A stretch of 64,000 bases of DNA from Novosphingobium sp049354825 (GCF_049354825.1 NZ_CP186480.1:372001-436000), one strand, 5' to 3'; counted from the first letter of the stretch, positions 33,293-41,682 are shown. Notes: a model not told the origin generated them from the letters alone. Made by a program: numbers and translations.

Positions 33293-35002
33293 TCACTTCT
33301 TGCCCTTGAGCGCTTCGCCCAGGATGTCGCCCAGCGAGGCGCCCGAGTCCGACGAACCGTACTGCTCGACCGCTTCCTTCTCTTCGGCGAGCTGACGTGC
33401 CTTGACCGAGAAGTTTGGCTTCTTCGAACGGTCGAAGCCGATGACCATGGCGTCGAGCTTCTGGCCGACCTGGAAACGGTCGGGACGCTGCTCGTCGCGG
33501 TCGCGGCCCAGGTCCGAACGCTTGATGAAGCCGGTGGCGCCATCGTCGCCGGCCTGGACTTCCAGGCCGCCGTCGCGGACTTCCAGGATGGTCACGGTGA
33601 CGACCTGGTTCTTCTTCAACGAACCGCCCGCGGCAGCAACGCCGCCGGCAGCCGGGGCGCCCTTTTCGAGCTGCTTCATGCCCAGGCTGATGCGCTCCTT
33701 CTCGACGTCGACATCGAGAACGATCGCGGAGACCTGCTCACCCTTGCGGTGCAGCGCCAGCGCGTCCTCGCCCGAGATACCCCAGGCGATGTCCGACATG
33801 TGGACCATGCCGTCGACGTCGCCGTCGAGGCCGATGAACAGGCCGAACTCGGTGGCGTTCTTGACTTCGCCCTCGACCACGGTGCCCACCGGGTGCTTCT
33901 CGGCGAAGTCTTCCCACGGGTTGCCCTGGGCCTGCTTGAGACCGAGGCTGATGCGGCGCTTGTCGGCGTCGACCTCGAGCACGATGACGTCGACTTCCTG
34001 CGACGTGCTGACGATCTTGCCGGGGTGGACGTTCTTCTTGGTCCACGACATTTCCGAGACGTGGACGAGGCCCTCGATCCCCGGCTCCAGCTCTACGAAT
34101 GCGCCGTATTCGGTGATGTTGGTGACCACGCCGTGCAGCTTGGCACCGACCGGGTACTTGGCTTCGACGCCTTCCCACGGATCGCCCTCGAGCTGCTTCA
34201 TGCCCAGCGAAATGCGCTGCGTGTCCTGGTTGATGCGGATGATCTGCACCTTGACGGTGTCACCGATATTGATGACCTCGCTGGGGTGGTTGACACGCTT
34301 GTAGCTCATGTCGGTGACATGCAGCAGGCCGTCGATCCCGCCCAGGTCGACGAACGCGCCGTAGTCGGTGATGTTCTTGACGACGCCGTCGATCACCTGG
34401 CCTTCGGACAGGTTCTGGATCAGGCCAGAACGCTGTTCGGCGCGGGTTTCTTCGAGGACGGCGCGGCGGCTGACGACGATGTTGCCGCGGCGGCGATCCA
34501 TCTTGAGGATCTGGAACGGCTGCGGCACGTCCATCAGCGGGGTCACGTCGCGGACCGGGCGGATGTCGACTTGGCTACCGGGCAGGAACGCCACGGCGCC
34601 GTCGAGGTCGACAGTGAAGCCACCCTTGACGCGGCCGAAGATCACGCCCTCGACGCGCTTGCCTTCGCCGAACTCGCCTTCCAGCTTGTCCCAGGCGGCT
34701 TCGCGGCGGGCGCGGTCGCGGCTGAGCATCGCCTCGCCTTCCGAGTTCTCGACCCGGTCGACATAGACTTCGACTTCATCGCCGACCGACAGGCCGTGCG
34801 GCTGGCCGGGCATCGCGAATTCCTTGAGGGGGACGCGGCCTTCGCTCTTGAGGCCAACGTCGATCACCGCCTTGTCGCCTTCGATCGCGGTGATGGTGCC
34901 CTTGACGACGCGGCCTTCAAAGCCGCCAGTGCCGGCAGCGCCGAGCGTTTCGTCGAGCAGCGCGGCAAAATCGTCGCGCGTGGGAGTGGCAGCAGTTGCC
35001 AT
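33293..35002 (-). CDS. rpsA: 30S ribosomal protein S1
   Basis: Binds mRNA and helps start translation. At 569 residues it carries six S1 (OB-fold) repeats. Clear ones begin at GRVVKGTITAIEGDKAVIDVG, GVVKNITDYGAFVDLGGIDGLLHVTDMSY, GVVTNITEYGAFVELEPGIEGLVHVSEMSW and GEVKNATEFGLFIGLDGDVDGMVHMSDIAW. ATG 35000-35002 has AAGGAAG upstream. A 227-base leader separates it from the next gene and contains small inverted repeats. Usual place downstream of cmk and aroA in proteobacteria; here three small genes lie between. Confidence 0.97.
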   Translation of the reverse strand: MATAATPTRDDFAALLDETLGAAGTGGFEGRVVKGTITAIEGDKAVIDVGLKSEGRVPLKEFAMPGQPHGLSVGDEVEVYVDRVENSEGEAMLSRDRARREAAWDKLEGEFGEGKRVEGVIFGRVKGGFTVDLDGAVAFLPGSQVDIRPVRDVTPLMDVPQPFQILKMDRRRGNIVVSRRAVLEETRAEQRSGLIQNLSEGQVIDGVVKNITDYGAFVDLGGIDGLLHVTDMSYKRVNHPSEVINIGDTVKVQIIRINQDTQRISLGMKQLEGDPWEGVEAKYPVGAKLHGVVTNITEYGAFVELEPGIEGLVHVSEMSWTKKNVHPGKIVSTSQEVDVIVLEVDADKRRISLGLKQAQGNPWEDFAEKHPVGTVVEGEVKNATEFGLFIGLDGDVDGMVHMSDIAWGISGEDALALHRKGEQVSAIVLDVDVEKERISLGMKQLEKGAPAAGGVAAAGGSLKKNQVVTVTILEVRDGGLEVQAGDDGATGFIKRSDLGRDRDEQRPDRFQVGQKLDAMVIGFDRSKKPNFSVKARQLAEEKEAVEQYGSSDSGASLGDILGEALKGKK

Positions 35003-35034
35003 CTATTGTCTTCCTTCAGTCATGTTTCCGGCCA

Positions 35035-35099
35035 GGCGGTTGTATCCGCCGGTCTTCCTCCGTGCAGCGCGGGATTGCGCCTTTCCCGGTCAGGGAAAG
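35035..35099 (-). promoter_or_regulatory. Inverted repeats in the rpsA leader
   Basis: Upstream of rpsA lie GGCGG-6-CCGCC (35035-35050) and CTTTCCC-5-GGGAAAG (35081-35099), plus a short GCGC pair between. The leader could fold and be a site of S1 autoregulation, known for E. coli rpsA. No sequence match to that element is claimed. Confidence 0.35.
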
Positions 35100-35229
35100 T
35101 TTGTGCACGGGCCAAAAGGGCCGCGTCTCTCCGCCGGGCCGGATGCCGCGGCGAAGGTCCGTTTCAGCAGGTGCTTTCGGGACGCCGCGCGCCTAGGCGC
35201 AAAGCCGCGGAAATGCAAGCGTGCTGGGG

Positions 35230-35454
35230 TCAGGCCCAGCCGCGCAGGCGCGCAAAGGCGTAGCGGGCGACTTTGCCCTCGATCATCTTGCCCTTGAACT
35301 TGCGGCGAAGTGTGTCGGCACCGTCGCTGGTGCGTGCGACGACCTGGCACCCGCCGCCGGGCAGCTGTTCAGACGCGCTCAGCGGCACGCCTTCCTTTTC
35401 GGCCATGGCAAGGGCGGCAGGCAGTTCGATCGAAAGGTTGATGGCGCGGCTCAT
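35230..35454 (-). CDS. Small conserved hypothetical protein (third of trio)
   Basis: A 74-residue soluble protein starting MSRAINLSIELPAAL. It is rich in charged residues near the end (TLRRKFKGKMIEGKVARYAF), which could bind nucleic acid, but no motif is recognised. Its ATG overlaps the stop of the DUF2384-like gene by 4 bases (ATGA), so it belongs to the same operon. It does not look like a RES or other known toxin. Confidence 0.65.
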   Translation of the reverse strand: MSRAINLSIELPAALAMAEKEGVPLSASEQLPGGGCQVVARTSDGADTLRRKFKGKMIEGKVARYAFARLRGWA

Positions 35455-35792
35455 GCGGCGGCTCCCTGGCTGCGAAGGCGCATCGCGTCCTCGATGGATT
35501 GGAACCCGGCTTCGCTGGCCATCGCGATGTCGAGCGGACGGCCGCCGAGCGCGGTGTCCTCGGTGTTGAGAAAGGCCATCGCCGCGTCGCGGCCGCCCAG
35601 CAGTTCGAATGCGCGGCGCACGATCAGGCCCTGACGGCCGGCATGCTCGCTGTCGAGGCGCGGAGTGTCACTGCGGCGAAAGCGCATGGTCCGCGGCTTG
35701 CCGGCGCCGGGCGCATCATCCGAAGCGGCAGGCACGCCGTCCGGCACGTCAACGGCAGGAACCTCGTCGGCGGGGTGCTGAGCGCTGCTCAC
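35451..35792 (-). CDS. MbcA/ParS/Xre (DUF2384)-like domain protein
   Basis: A 113-residue protein. The first 55 residues are acidic and low complexity. The rest (RQGLIVRRAFELLGGRDAAMAFLNTEDTALGGRPLDIAMASEAGFQSIEDAM) matches the antitoxin C-terminal domain of the MbcA/ParS/Xre type, where the A-x-xxL-N-T-x-x-x-ALGG-x-PLD pattern is typical. Such domains usually pair with a RES-domain toxin; none is adjacent. It has 4-base overlaps with both neighbours, forming a three-gene unit. Whether it acts as an antitoxin is open. Confidence 0.65.
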   Translation of the reverse strand: MSSAQHPADEVPAVDVPDGVPAASDDAPGAGKPRTMRFRRSDTPRLDSEHAGRQGLIVRRAFELLGGRDAAMAFLNTEDTALGGRPLDIAMASEAGFQSIEDAMRLRSQGAAA

Positions 35793-35968
35793 GCGGCGCA
35801 GGCCCAGCCACGCGCCGCGGCGGCGCCGCTGCCCTGCTGGATCGCAGCGATGCGGCGGCCGAAGCCATCGGCCAGCGAGCGGTGATAGCGACGCTGCCCC
35901 AGGTCGTCGGTGCCGTCGGCGCGCATCGTCGACAGCTGATAGCGGAAATAGAGTTCGTTGAGGTCCAT
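35789..35968 (-). CDS. Small conserved hypothetical protein (first of trio)
   Basis: A 59-residue protein beginning MDLNELYFRYQLSTMRADGTD. It is a short helical protein with Gln/Arg-rich middle (RRYHRSLADGFGRRIAAIQQ). ATG 35966-35968 is chosen over an in-frame GTG at 35999-36001 because the sequence from MDLNELYFR is coherent. Its stop overlaps the next ATG by 4 bases. No function is known to me. Confidence 0.6.
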   Translation of the reverse strand: MDLNELYFRYQLSTMRADGTDDLGQRRYHRSLADGFGRRIAAIQQGSGAAAARGWACAA

Positions 35969-36103
35969 CGGCGTGTGGCTCCCGATCAATAGCGGGAGCA
36001 CGGCGGTCTCTCTGTCACGGACGATGCTTTGATCGAAGCCCGCGATGGCGCCGCTGTAATCGAAAAAGCCGAATAAGCAAGGAAATTCGCCGGTAAGGGC
36101 CGA

Positions 36104-36742
36104 TCAGAGCCGATCGGTTCGACCCTTCCGCGCCGCTTCGACCATGGCGATGGCGGCGGCGATAGCGGCGTCGCGCGACAGCTCGGAGGTGTCGAGCAGG
36201 ACTGCGTCGGGCGCGGCTACGAGCGGCGCCTCGGCGCGTTTGCGGTCGCGCTCGTCACGCGCTGCCAGCTCCGCCGCGATGTCGGCCATCGACACATCGC
36301 GGCCTTGTTCCTGCATCTCGGCGAACCGGCGGCGGGCGCGGGCCTCGACGCTGGCGATGACGAAAAGCTTGGCTTCGGCCTCTGGGGCGATGACGGTGCC
36401 GATGTCGCGCCCGTCGAGAACGGCGCCGCCGGGCTGCAGGGCGAAAACGCGCTGGCGCTGAAACAGGCACTGGCGGACAGCGGGATGGACCGAGACGCGG
36501 CTGGCAAGGCCGCCGGTCGCCTCGTTACGCAGTTCGGGATCGGCCAGCAGCGCATCGGGAAAACCGCAGGCAAGAACGGCATCGTCCACCCGGTCCGGGT
36601 CGCCCCCGCTGGCTGCGCACTGGTAACCCACGGCGCGGTAAAGTAGCCCGGTGTCGAGGTGGGGGAGGGCGTAATGGCGTGCCAGCGCCGCCGCGATGGT
36701 GCCTTTGCCCGAAGCCGTGGGCCCGTCGACCGCGATGATCAC
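36104..36742 (-). CDS. cmk: Cytidylate kinase
   Basis: Phosphorylates CMP and dCMP. The P-loop GPTASGKGT is at 7-15, the HLDTGLLYRA motif follows, and the GRDIGTVIAPEA segment is the family's CMP-binding region. A GTG start (36740-36742) overlaps the upstream stop by 4 bases (GTGA); no ATG is available before the P-loop. The 212-residue length is usual. It follows aroA and a small membrane protein in one unit. Confidence 0.95.
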   Translation of the reverse strand: MIIAVDGPTASGKGTIAAALARHYALPHLDTGLLYRAVGYQCAASGGDPDRVDDAVLACGFPDALLADPELRNEATGGLASRVSVHPAVRQCLFQRQRVFALQPGGAVLDGRDIGTVIAPEAEAKLFVIASVEARARRRFAEMQEQGRDVSMADIAAELAARDERDRKRAEAPLVAAPDAVLLDTSELSRDAAIAAAIAMVEAARKGRTDRL

Positions 36743-36987
36743 GTGGCCCGCGCTTTCAGCGCCTTGACCAGGCCCCAGATCGCAATCGCCGCCCAGAACC
36801 CTTCCAGAACCAGGCTCGCTGGGTTCATGTTGACGAGCAGTGACACCGTCAGCAGCGCCGCCCCGGCCAGGTTGACTCCGTGCTGCACAAACGGGTTCGG
36901 CGTCTTGCGGCTGGTGATATACCAATAGGCGAAGACGATGCAGGCCATGCCGATGAAGCCGGCGGCGTTGGCGGCGGTTTCGTTCAT
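36739..36987 (-). CDS. CBU_0592-like small membrane protein
   Basis: An 82-residue inner membrane protein with three hydrophobic segments: GFIGMACIVFAYWYI, GAALLTVSLLVNM and GFWAAIAIWGLVKAL. The pattern fits the CBU_0592 family of small membrane proteins of unknown role. It is coupled on both sides by 4-base overlaps, to aroA upstream (ATGA) and cmk downstream (GTGA). Confidence 0.75.
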   Translation of the reverse strand: MNETAANAAGFIGMACIVFAYWYITSRKTPNPFVQHGVNLAGAALLTVSLLVNMNPASLVLEGFWAAIAIWGLVKALKARAT

Positions 36988-38324
36988 GACTGCTCCCCGG
37001 CCTGCGCCTGCTCGAGAAGCGCCTCGAAGGTCGGGAAGCTGGTCGCGACCGGGCGCATGTCATCAATGCGGACGCCGCCGCGGCTGGCCAGGCCAGCGAC
37101 CGCCAGCGCCATGGCGATGCGGTGATCGAGATGGGTCGCGATCGGCCCGCCCCCTGGCAGCGGGTCACCGCCGGTGCCCTCGATCACTAGCCCGTCCTCG
37201 CACTCTGTGACACGCGCGCCGACGCGCTCGAGCGCGCGCGCCATTACTGCTAGGCGGTCCGATTCCTTGACGCGCAGCTCGTCCAGGCCCCGTGTCGTCG
37301 TGGTGCCCGCGGCAAGCGCAGCGGCGACGAACAGGACCGGGAACTCATCGATCATGCTCGGCGCCACCGCCGGGTCCACTGCTATGCCCGTCAGGGCCGA
37401 ATGACGAACGCGCAGATCCGCGACCGGTTCGCCGCCGACGTCGCGGACGTTTTCCTCGACGATGTCGCCGCCCATTGCGCGCAGCACCGAGACCAGCCCC
37501 GTGCGGGTGGGATTGATGCCCACGTTTTCGATTGTCAGTTCGCTGCCCGGCACCAGCAGCGCGGCAACGATGAAGAACGCCGCAGAGCTGGGATCGCCGG
37601 GAACGACGATGTCCTGTCCCGTGAGCTCGGCCTCTCCCGTCAGGTAAATGGCGCGGTCACCGTTTTCCTCGCAGACGTCCAGGTCCGCGCCGAAGCCACG
37701 CAACATCCGCTCGGTGTGATCGCGAGTGGCGACCGGCTCGATCACGGTGGTCGTGCCGCGGGTGTTGAGCGCGGCAAGGAGAACCGCGCTCTTGACCTGC
37801 GCGCTGGCGACCGGGAGCCGGTAGGTAATCGGCACCGGCAGGCTTGCGCCGCGCAGGATCAGCGGCAAGCGGCCACCGGGCGAACTGTCGAAACCGGCAC
37901 CCATCAGTGACAGCGGCTCGGTCACGCGCGCCATCGGGCGCTGTGAGAGGCTGGCGTCGCCCACAAATGTGGCAGTGATTGCGTGAGTGCCGACCAAGCC
38001 CATCAGCAGGCGGGTCGACGTGCCCGAATTGCCCATGTCGATCGCGTGGTCCGGCTGCAGCAACCCGCCGACGCCAACCCCGTCGACGCGCCAGGTGCCA
38101 TCGCCAGGACGCTCTATTTGCGCGCCCATCGCCCGCATCGCCGCGGCCGTTGCCAGAACGTCTTCGCCCTCGAGGAGGCCGGTGATGCGCGTTTGGCCCA
38201 GCGCCACGGCGCCGAACATCAGCGCGCGGTGGCTGATCGACTTGTCGCCGGGGACGCGCACGCGGCCGCGCAAAGGGCGGCCGGTGGAAAAGGTGCGGGG
38301 AAAGGGCTGTGTGGTATCGGTCAA
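36984..38324 (-). CDS. aroA: 3-phosphoshikimate 1-carboxyvinyltransferase (EPSP synthase)
   Basis: Sixth step of the shikimate pathway. The PEP/shikimate-phosphate loop RVRVPGDKSISHRAL starts at residue 22, with K28 in PGDKS; GNSGTSTRL and TTTTRGLDELRVKESDRL are also conserved. The NSGTSTR and LNTRGTT segments fit class II (alphaproteobacterial type) enzymes. The likely start is TTG 38322-38324 (MTDTTQPFPR); no ATG is close and no clear ribosome site is seen. 446 residues. Confidence 0.93.
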   Translation of the reverse strand: MTDTTQPFPRTFSTGRPLRGRVRVPGDKSISHRALMFGAVALGQTRITGLLEGEDVLATAAAMRAMGAQIERPGDGTWRVDGVGVGGLLQPDHAIDMGNSGTSTRLLMGLVGTHAITATFVGDASLSQRPMARVTEPLSLMGAGFDSSPGGRLPLILRGASLPVPITYRLPVASAQVKSAVLLAALNTRGTTTVIEPVATRDHTERMLRGFGADLDVCEENGDRAIYLTGEAELTGQDIVVPGDPSSAAFFIVAALLVPGSELTIENVGINPTRTGLVSVLRAMGGDIVEENVRDVGGEPVADLRVRHSALTGIAVDPAVAPSMIDEFPVLFVAAALAAGTTTTRGLDELRVKESDRLAVMARALERVGARVTECEDGLVIEGTGGDPLPGGGPIATHLDHRIAMALAVAGLASRGGVRIDDMRPVATSFPTFEALLEQAQAGEQS

Positions 38325-38471
38325 GGCGCGCGGCTTTTGACAGCGGGGGTGCGCTATGGCAAGGCGCCGCCGCACGAGCGTGCCGTGGGCCTTGCGGGCC
38401 CTCCGCGCCGTTCCCATCAATGCATTTTCGCGCGCCTCCATGCTGGATGCGCCGCTGGACGAAGGACTGAC

Positions 38472-38795
38472 ATGGTCAAGGCTGAATGGGGCGCCAAGCA
38501 CGGCTGCCCGAAGTGCGGCACCCGCTTTTACGACCTGGGCAAGGACGACCCGGTGACCTGCATCGAATGCGGTCACGCCTGGGCTCCCGATCCGGTGCTG
38601 AAGTCGAAGCAGCCGATTCCCTATGAGGAGGTCCAGAAGGACAAGCCGGCTGAAACCGCTGACAGCGACCTGGCCGAGGAAGAGGATCTGGACATCGACG
38701 AGGACGGCGATTCGCCGGACAACGACGTCGACCTCGGTGGCGACGACGACCTTGGCGTGGGCGTCGACGACGACGACAACGCGGACGACAATTAG
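38472..38795 (+). CDS. TIGR02300-type acidic zinc-ribbon protein
   Basis: A 107-residue protein of the alphaproteobacterial FYDLN-acid type. The zinc ribbon is in CPKCGTRFYDLGKDDPVTCIECGHAW, with the CxxC pairs C12/C15 and C30/C33, approximately. The C-terminal half is almost all Asp/Glu (EEDLDIDEDGDSP..., then VGVDDDDNADDN). GAAGGA lies upstream of ATG 38472. It precedes a tRNA-Ala gene. Function unknown. Confidence 0.85.
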   Translation: MVKAEWGAKHGCPKCGTRFYDLGKDDPVTCIECGHAWAPDPVLKSKQPIPYEEVQKDKPAETADSDLAEEEDLDIDEDGDSPDNDVDLGGDDDLGVGVDDDDNADDN

Positions 38796-38807
38796 GGTCT
38801 TGCCAGC

Positions 38808-38840
38808 GCGGGAGCGGCCCCATAAAGGGCTGCCTCCCGC
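38808..38840 (+). terminator. Stem-loop after the TIGR02300 gene
   Basis: GCGGGAG (38808-38814) pairs with CTCCCGC (38834-38840), with inner GGCCC/GGGC pairing. No T run follows, so termination is possible but not certain. Confidence 0.45.
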
Positions 38841-38888
38841 CCGGCAGGGCAGGACGGCGGCCTCCCAGGGCCGCGATGAAATGGTCAC

Positions 38889-38964
38889 GGGGCCTTAGCT
38901 CAGCTGGGAGAGCGCCTGCATGGCATGCAGGAGGTCAGCGGTTCGATCCCGCTAGGCTCCACCA
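38889..38964 (+). tRNA. tRNA-Ala (anticodon GGC)
   Basis: 76-base cloverleaf with encoded CCA. The acceptor GGGGCCT pairs with AGGCTCC (one G-T). The anticodon arm is CCTGC-ATGGCAT-GCAGG, giving anticodon GGC, which reads GCC alanine codons. The T arm is GCGGTTCGATCCCGC type. It lies between the TIGR02300 gene and ffh. Confidence 0.95.
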
Positions 38965-39074
38965 TTTCGCGATTACGGATACCGCCACGTTCCGGCGTGG
39001 CATCGAATACTGAACTGACCGCTGGCTGACGAGGTTTCGTCCGCCGGCGTTTTTGGCGTTGGAGCGAATCTAGG

Positions 39075-40520
39075 ATGTTCGATACTCTTTCAGACCGGCT
39101 TGGCGGCGTTTTCGAGCGTCTGCGCGGGCGCGGTGCGCTGAAAGAGCAGGACGTGCGCGACGCGATGCGCGAAGTGCGGATCGCGTTGCTGGAAGCCGAC
39201 GTCGCGCTGCCGGTGGTGCGCCGCTTCATCGACGAGGTTACCGAAAAGGCCGTTGGCCAGTCGGTGCTCCGTTCGGTTACGCCCGGCCAGCAGGTCGTCA
39301 AGATCGTCAACGACGCGCTGGTCGATATGCTGGGGGGCGACGAGGTCCACGGCCTTGATCTCAATGCCGCGCCGCCGATCGTCATCATGATGGTCGGCCT
39401 GCAAGGCTCGGGCAAGACGACGACGACCGCCAAGCTCGGCAAGCTGCTCAAGGAAAAGCACGGCAAGAAGGCACTGATGGCGTCGCTCGACGTCAACCGC
39501 CCGGCCGCGCAGGAGCAGCTGGCAGTGCTGGGCGATCAGGTCGGCGTCGCGACACTGCCGATCATCGCGGGGCAGATGCCCGTCGATATCGCTACCCGCG
39601 CGCTTGCCGCGGCTAAGCTGCAGAACGCCGACGTCTTGCTGCTCGACACTGCTGGGCGCCTCCACGTCGACGACCAGCTGATGGCGGAGATGAAGGCGGT
39701 CGCCGGGATCGGCAATCCGCACGAAACGTTGCTGGTGGTCGATTCGCTGGCCGGCCAGGATGCGGTCAACGTCGCCAAGACCTTCTCCGACAACATCGCG
39801 CTGACCGGCGTCGTGCTGACCCGGATGGATGGCGATGCGCGCGGAGGCGCGGCGCTGTCGATGCGGGCGGTCACTGGCCAGCCGATCAAGTTCGCCGGCA
39901 TGGGCGAAAAATTGGACGCGCTCGAGGCGTTCAGCCCGGCGCGCGTTGCCGGGCGCATCCTGGGGATGGGCGATGTCGTCTCGATTGTCGAGAAGGCGGC
40001 CGCGGCGATCGACCAGGAAGACGCCGACCGCATGGCCGAGCGCATGGCCAAGGGTCAGTTCGACATGAACGACCTGCGCCAGCAATTGCGCCAGATGCAG
40101 AAGATGGGCGGCCTCGGCGCGCTCGCGGGCATGCTGCCGGGCATGAAGAAGGCCAAGGCGGCGATGCAGCAGTCCGGCATGGATGACCGCGTGCTGCTGC
40201 GCATGGACGCGATCATCGGGTCGATGACGACCAAGGAACGTGCGCGCCCCGACCTGCTCAACGCCAAGCGCAAGATCCGTGTCGCCAAGGGCTCGGGCGT
40301 CCAGGTCCAGGACGTCAACAAGATCATCAAGATGCACCAGGAAATGGAGCGCGCGATGAAGCAGATAAAGAAGATGGGCGGCCTCAAGGGCCTGGGCGCG
40401 CTGTTCGGCAAAGGCGGCGGCGGAATGGGCGGCGGCGGTGCCGGCGGGCTGGGCGGTCTGCCCGGGCTTGGCGGTTCGTCTGGCGCACCGGCGAACCTTG
40501 GCGATCTTCTCAAGAAATAA
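39075..40520 (+). CDS. ffh: Signal recognition particle protein Ffh
   Basis: SRP GTPase that targets membrane proteins. The N domain covers about 1-90. The G domain has GLQGSGKT at 108-115, LLDTAGRLH, TRMDGDARGG and FAGMGEKLDALE. The M domain has Met-rich helices (QQLRQMQKMGGLGALAGMLPGM) for signal binding and 4.5S RNA. The tail is Gly-rich (GKGGGGMGGGGAGG). The 481-residue length is normal. It starts the ffh-rpsP-rimM-trmD-rplS region; the rpsP start is 34 bases after its stop. Confidence 0.97.
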   Translation: MFDTLSDRLGGVFERLRGRGALKEQDVRDAMREVRIALLEADVALPVVRRFIDEVTEKAVGQSVLRSVTPGQQVVKIVNDALVDMLGGDEVHGLDLNAAPPIVIMMVGLQGSGKTTTTAKLGKLLKEKHGKKALMASLDVNRPAAQEQLAVLGDQVGVATLPIIAGQMPVDIATRALAAAKLQNADVLLLDTAGRLHVDDQLMAEMKAVAGIGNPHETLLVVDSLAGQDAVNVAKTFSDNIALTGVVLTRMDGDARGGAALSMRAVTGQPIKFAGMGEKLDALEAFSPARVAGRILGMGDVVSIVEKAAAAIDQEDADRMAERMAKGQFDMNDLRQQLRQMQKMGGLGALAGMLPGMKKAKAAMQQSGMDDRVLLRMDAIIGSMTTKERARPDLLNAKRKIRVAKGSGVQVQDVNKIIKMHQEMERAMKQIKKMGGLKGLGALFGKGGGGMGGGGAGGLGGLPGLGGSSGAPANLGDLLKK

Positions 40521-40554
40521 CGTTCAACACATTCAAACCTGAAGGAATAATCGA

Positions 40555-41154
40555 ATGGCAATTTCCCTGCGTCTGTCGCGTGGCGGCTCCAAGAAGCGCC
40601 CCTATTACAAGGTCGTTGTCGCCAATGCCCGCGCCCCGCGCGACGGCAAGTACCTGGAACAGGTCGGCACCTATAACCCGCTGCTCGCCAAGGACGACGA
40701 TAACCGCGTCCGCCTGGTCGAAGACCGCGTGAACTACTGGCTGGGCGTCGGCGCGCAGCCGACCGACCGCGTCGCGCGCATGCTTGACAAGGCTGGCATC
40801 AAGGAGCGCGCCGCCACCACCAACCCCAACAAGGGCGAGCCGGGCAAGAAGGCCAAGGAACGCGCTGAGGACCGTGCCACCAAGGCGCGTGAGGCCGAGG
40901 AAGCCGCCGCCGCTGCGGCCGCCGCTCCCGAGCCGGAGGTGACCGAGGAAGCCCCCGCCGAGGCTCCGGCCGAGGAAACGACTGCCGCCGAGGCTCCGGC
41001 CGAGGAAACGACTGCCGCCGAGGCTCCGGCCGAGGAAGCCGCTGCTGCCGAAGCGCCCGCCGAGGACGCCAACGAGGCGACGCCGAACAGCGACGCTGGC
41101 GACACCCCGGCCGAAGCCGCGGGCGAGAGCTCGCAGGAAAACGCCGAGGGTTGA
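40555..41154 (+). CDS. rpsP: 30S ribosomal protein S16 with Ala/Glu repeat tail
   Basis: Ribosomal protein S16. The first 80 residues (AISLRLSRGGSKKRPYYKVVVANARAPRDGKYLEQVGTYNP...) are the normal fold. The remaining 119 residues are an acidic, Ala/Glu/Pro-rich extension. It contains four 10-residue repeats of the AAEAPAEETT type, from 40954 to 41073. Alphaproteobacterial S16 often has a longer tail, but this one is long. GAAGGAA precedes the ATG. rimM starts 6 bases after the stop. Confidence 0.95.
   Translation: MAISLRLSRGGSKKRPYYKVVVANARAPRDGKYLEQVGTYNPLLAKDDDNRVRLVEDRVNYWLGVGAQPTDRVARMLDKAGIKERAATTNPNKGEPGKKAKERAEDRATKAREAEEAAAAAAAAPEPEVTEEAPAEAPAEETTAAEAPAEETTAAEAPAEEAAAAEAPAEDANEATPNSDAGDTPAEAAGESSQENAEG
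40954..41073 (+). repeat. 30-bp tandem repeat in the rpsP tail
   Basis: Three nearly identical 30-base units (40954-40983, 40984-41013, 41014-41043) and one diverged unit (41044-41073), each coding a 10-residue Ala/Glu/Pro/Thr block. The frame is kept, so copy-number change would alter tail length only. Confidence 0.85.
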
Positions 41155-41160
41155 TCTCCG

Positions 41161-41682
41161 GTGCCTGAAGGCAAGGACACGCGCCCCGTCACGCGGTCCG
41201 GTGAGGTGGTCCTGGCCGCCGTCACCGGGGCGCACGGCGTGACGGGCGAGGTCCGCCTCAAGCTGTTCGGCGAAGGCGTGGCGGGTTTAAAGCCTCACCG
41301 CGCCTTCAACGACGGCACGCTGACCGCGGCGAAGATCAAGGACGACGGCAAGGGCGGCGCCATCGCCCGCTTCGCCGAAGTGACCGACCGCACCGCCGCA
41401 GAGTCCCTACGCGGTACCGTCCTGACCGTGCCGCGCGCCGCGCTGCCGCCGCTTGGAGAGGGCGAATACTACCACGCTGACCTGCTGGGCCTCGCCGCCG
41501 TCCGTGATGACGGCGCGCCGCTCGGCACGATCGTCGCGGTCGAGAACTACGGCGCCGGTGACGTCATCGAGATCGCGCGCGCGGATGGGTCGCGTTTCAT
41601 GGTTCCGCTTCGCGAGCCTGCAGTGCCGGGCTGGGACGCTGAACAGATCACCGTGGCCGCCGGGTGGGACGACGCATCGTGA
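41161..41682 (+). CDS. rimM: Ribosome maturation factor RimM
   Basis: 16S processing factor that binds S19 during 30S assembly. The N-terminal RimM domain (VLAAVTGAHGVTGEVRLKLF) is followed by a PRC-barrel domain (YYHADLLGLAAV.. GTIVAVENYGAGDVIEI). The start is GTG 41161. The length of 173 residues is normal. The stop overlaps the GTG of the next gene by 4 bases. Confidence 0.94.
   Translation: MPEGKDTRPVTRSGEVVLAAVTGAHGVTGEVRLKLFGEGVAGLKPHRAFNDGTLTAAKIKDDGKGGAIARFAEVTDRTAAESLRGTVLTVPRAALPPLGEGEYYHADLLGLAAVRDDGAPLGTIVAVENYGAGDVIEIARADGSRFMVPLREPAVPGWDAEQITVAAGWDDAS

Noticed and set aside
33230..35263. A 677-codon open frame antisense to rpsA
   Set aside because: rpsA is certain on the other strand. 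High GC leaves few stop codons in antisense frames, and the translated text is His/Asp/Arg/Ala-rich without any domain.
35451..35792. A complete RES-type toxin-antitoxin pair
   Set aside because: Only the antitoxin-like domain is present. The flanking proteins (59 and 74 residues) are too small for a RES toxin and lack its residues.
38808..38840. A second RNA gene before tRNA-Ala
   Set aside because: The segment folds into one hairpin only; no cloverleaf or known small RNA pattern is visible.
40954..41073. CRISPR-like array from the 30-bp repeats
   Set aside because: The units are directly adjacent with no spacers, are in frame inside rpsP and code a protein tail.
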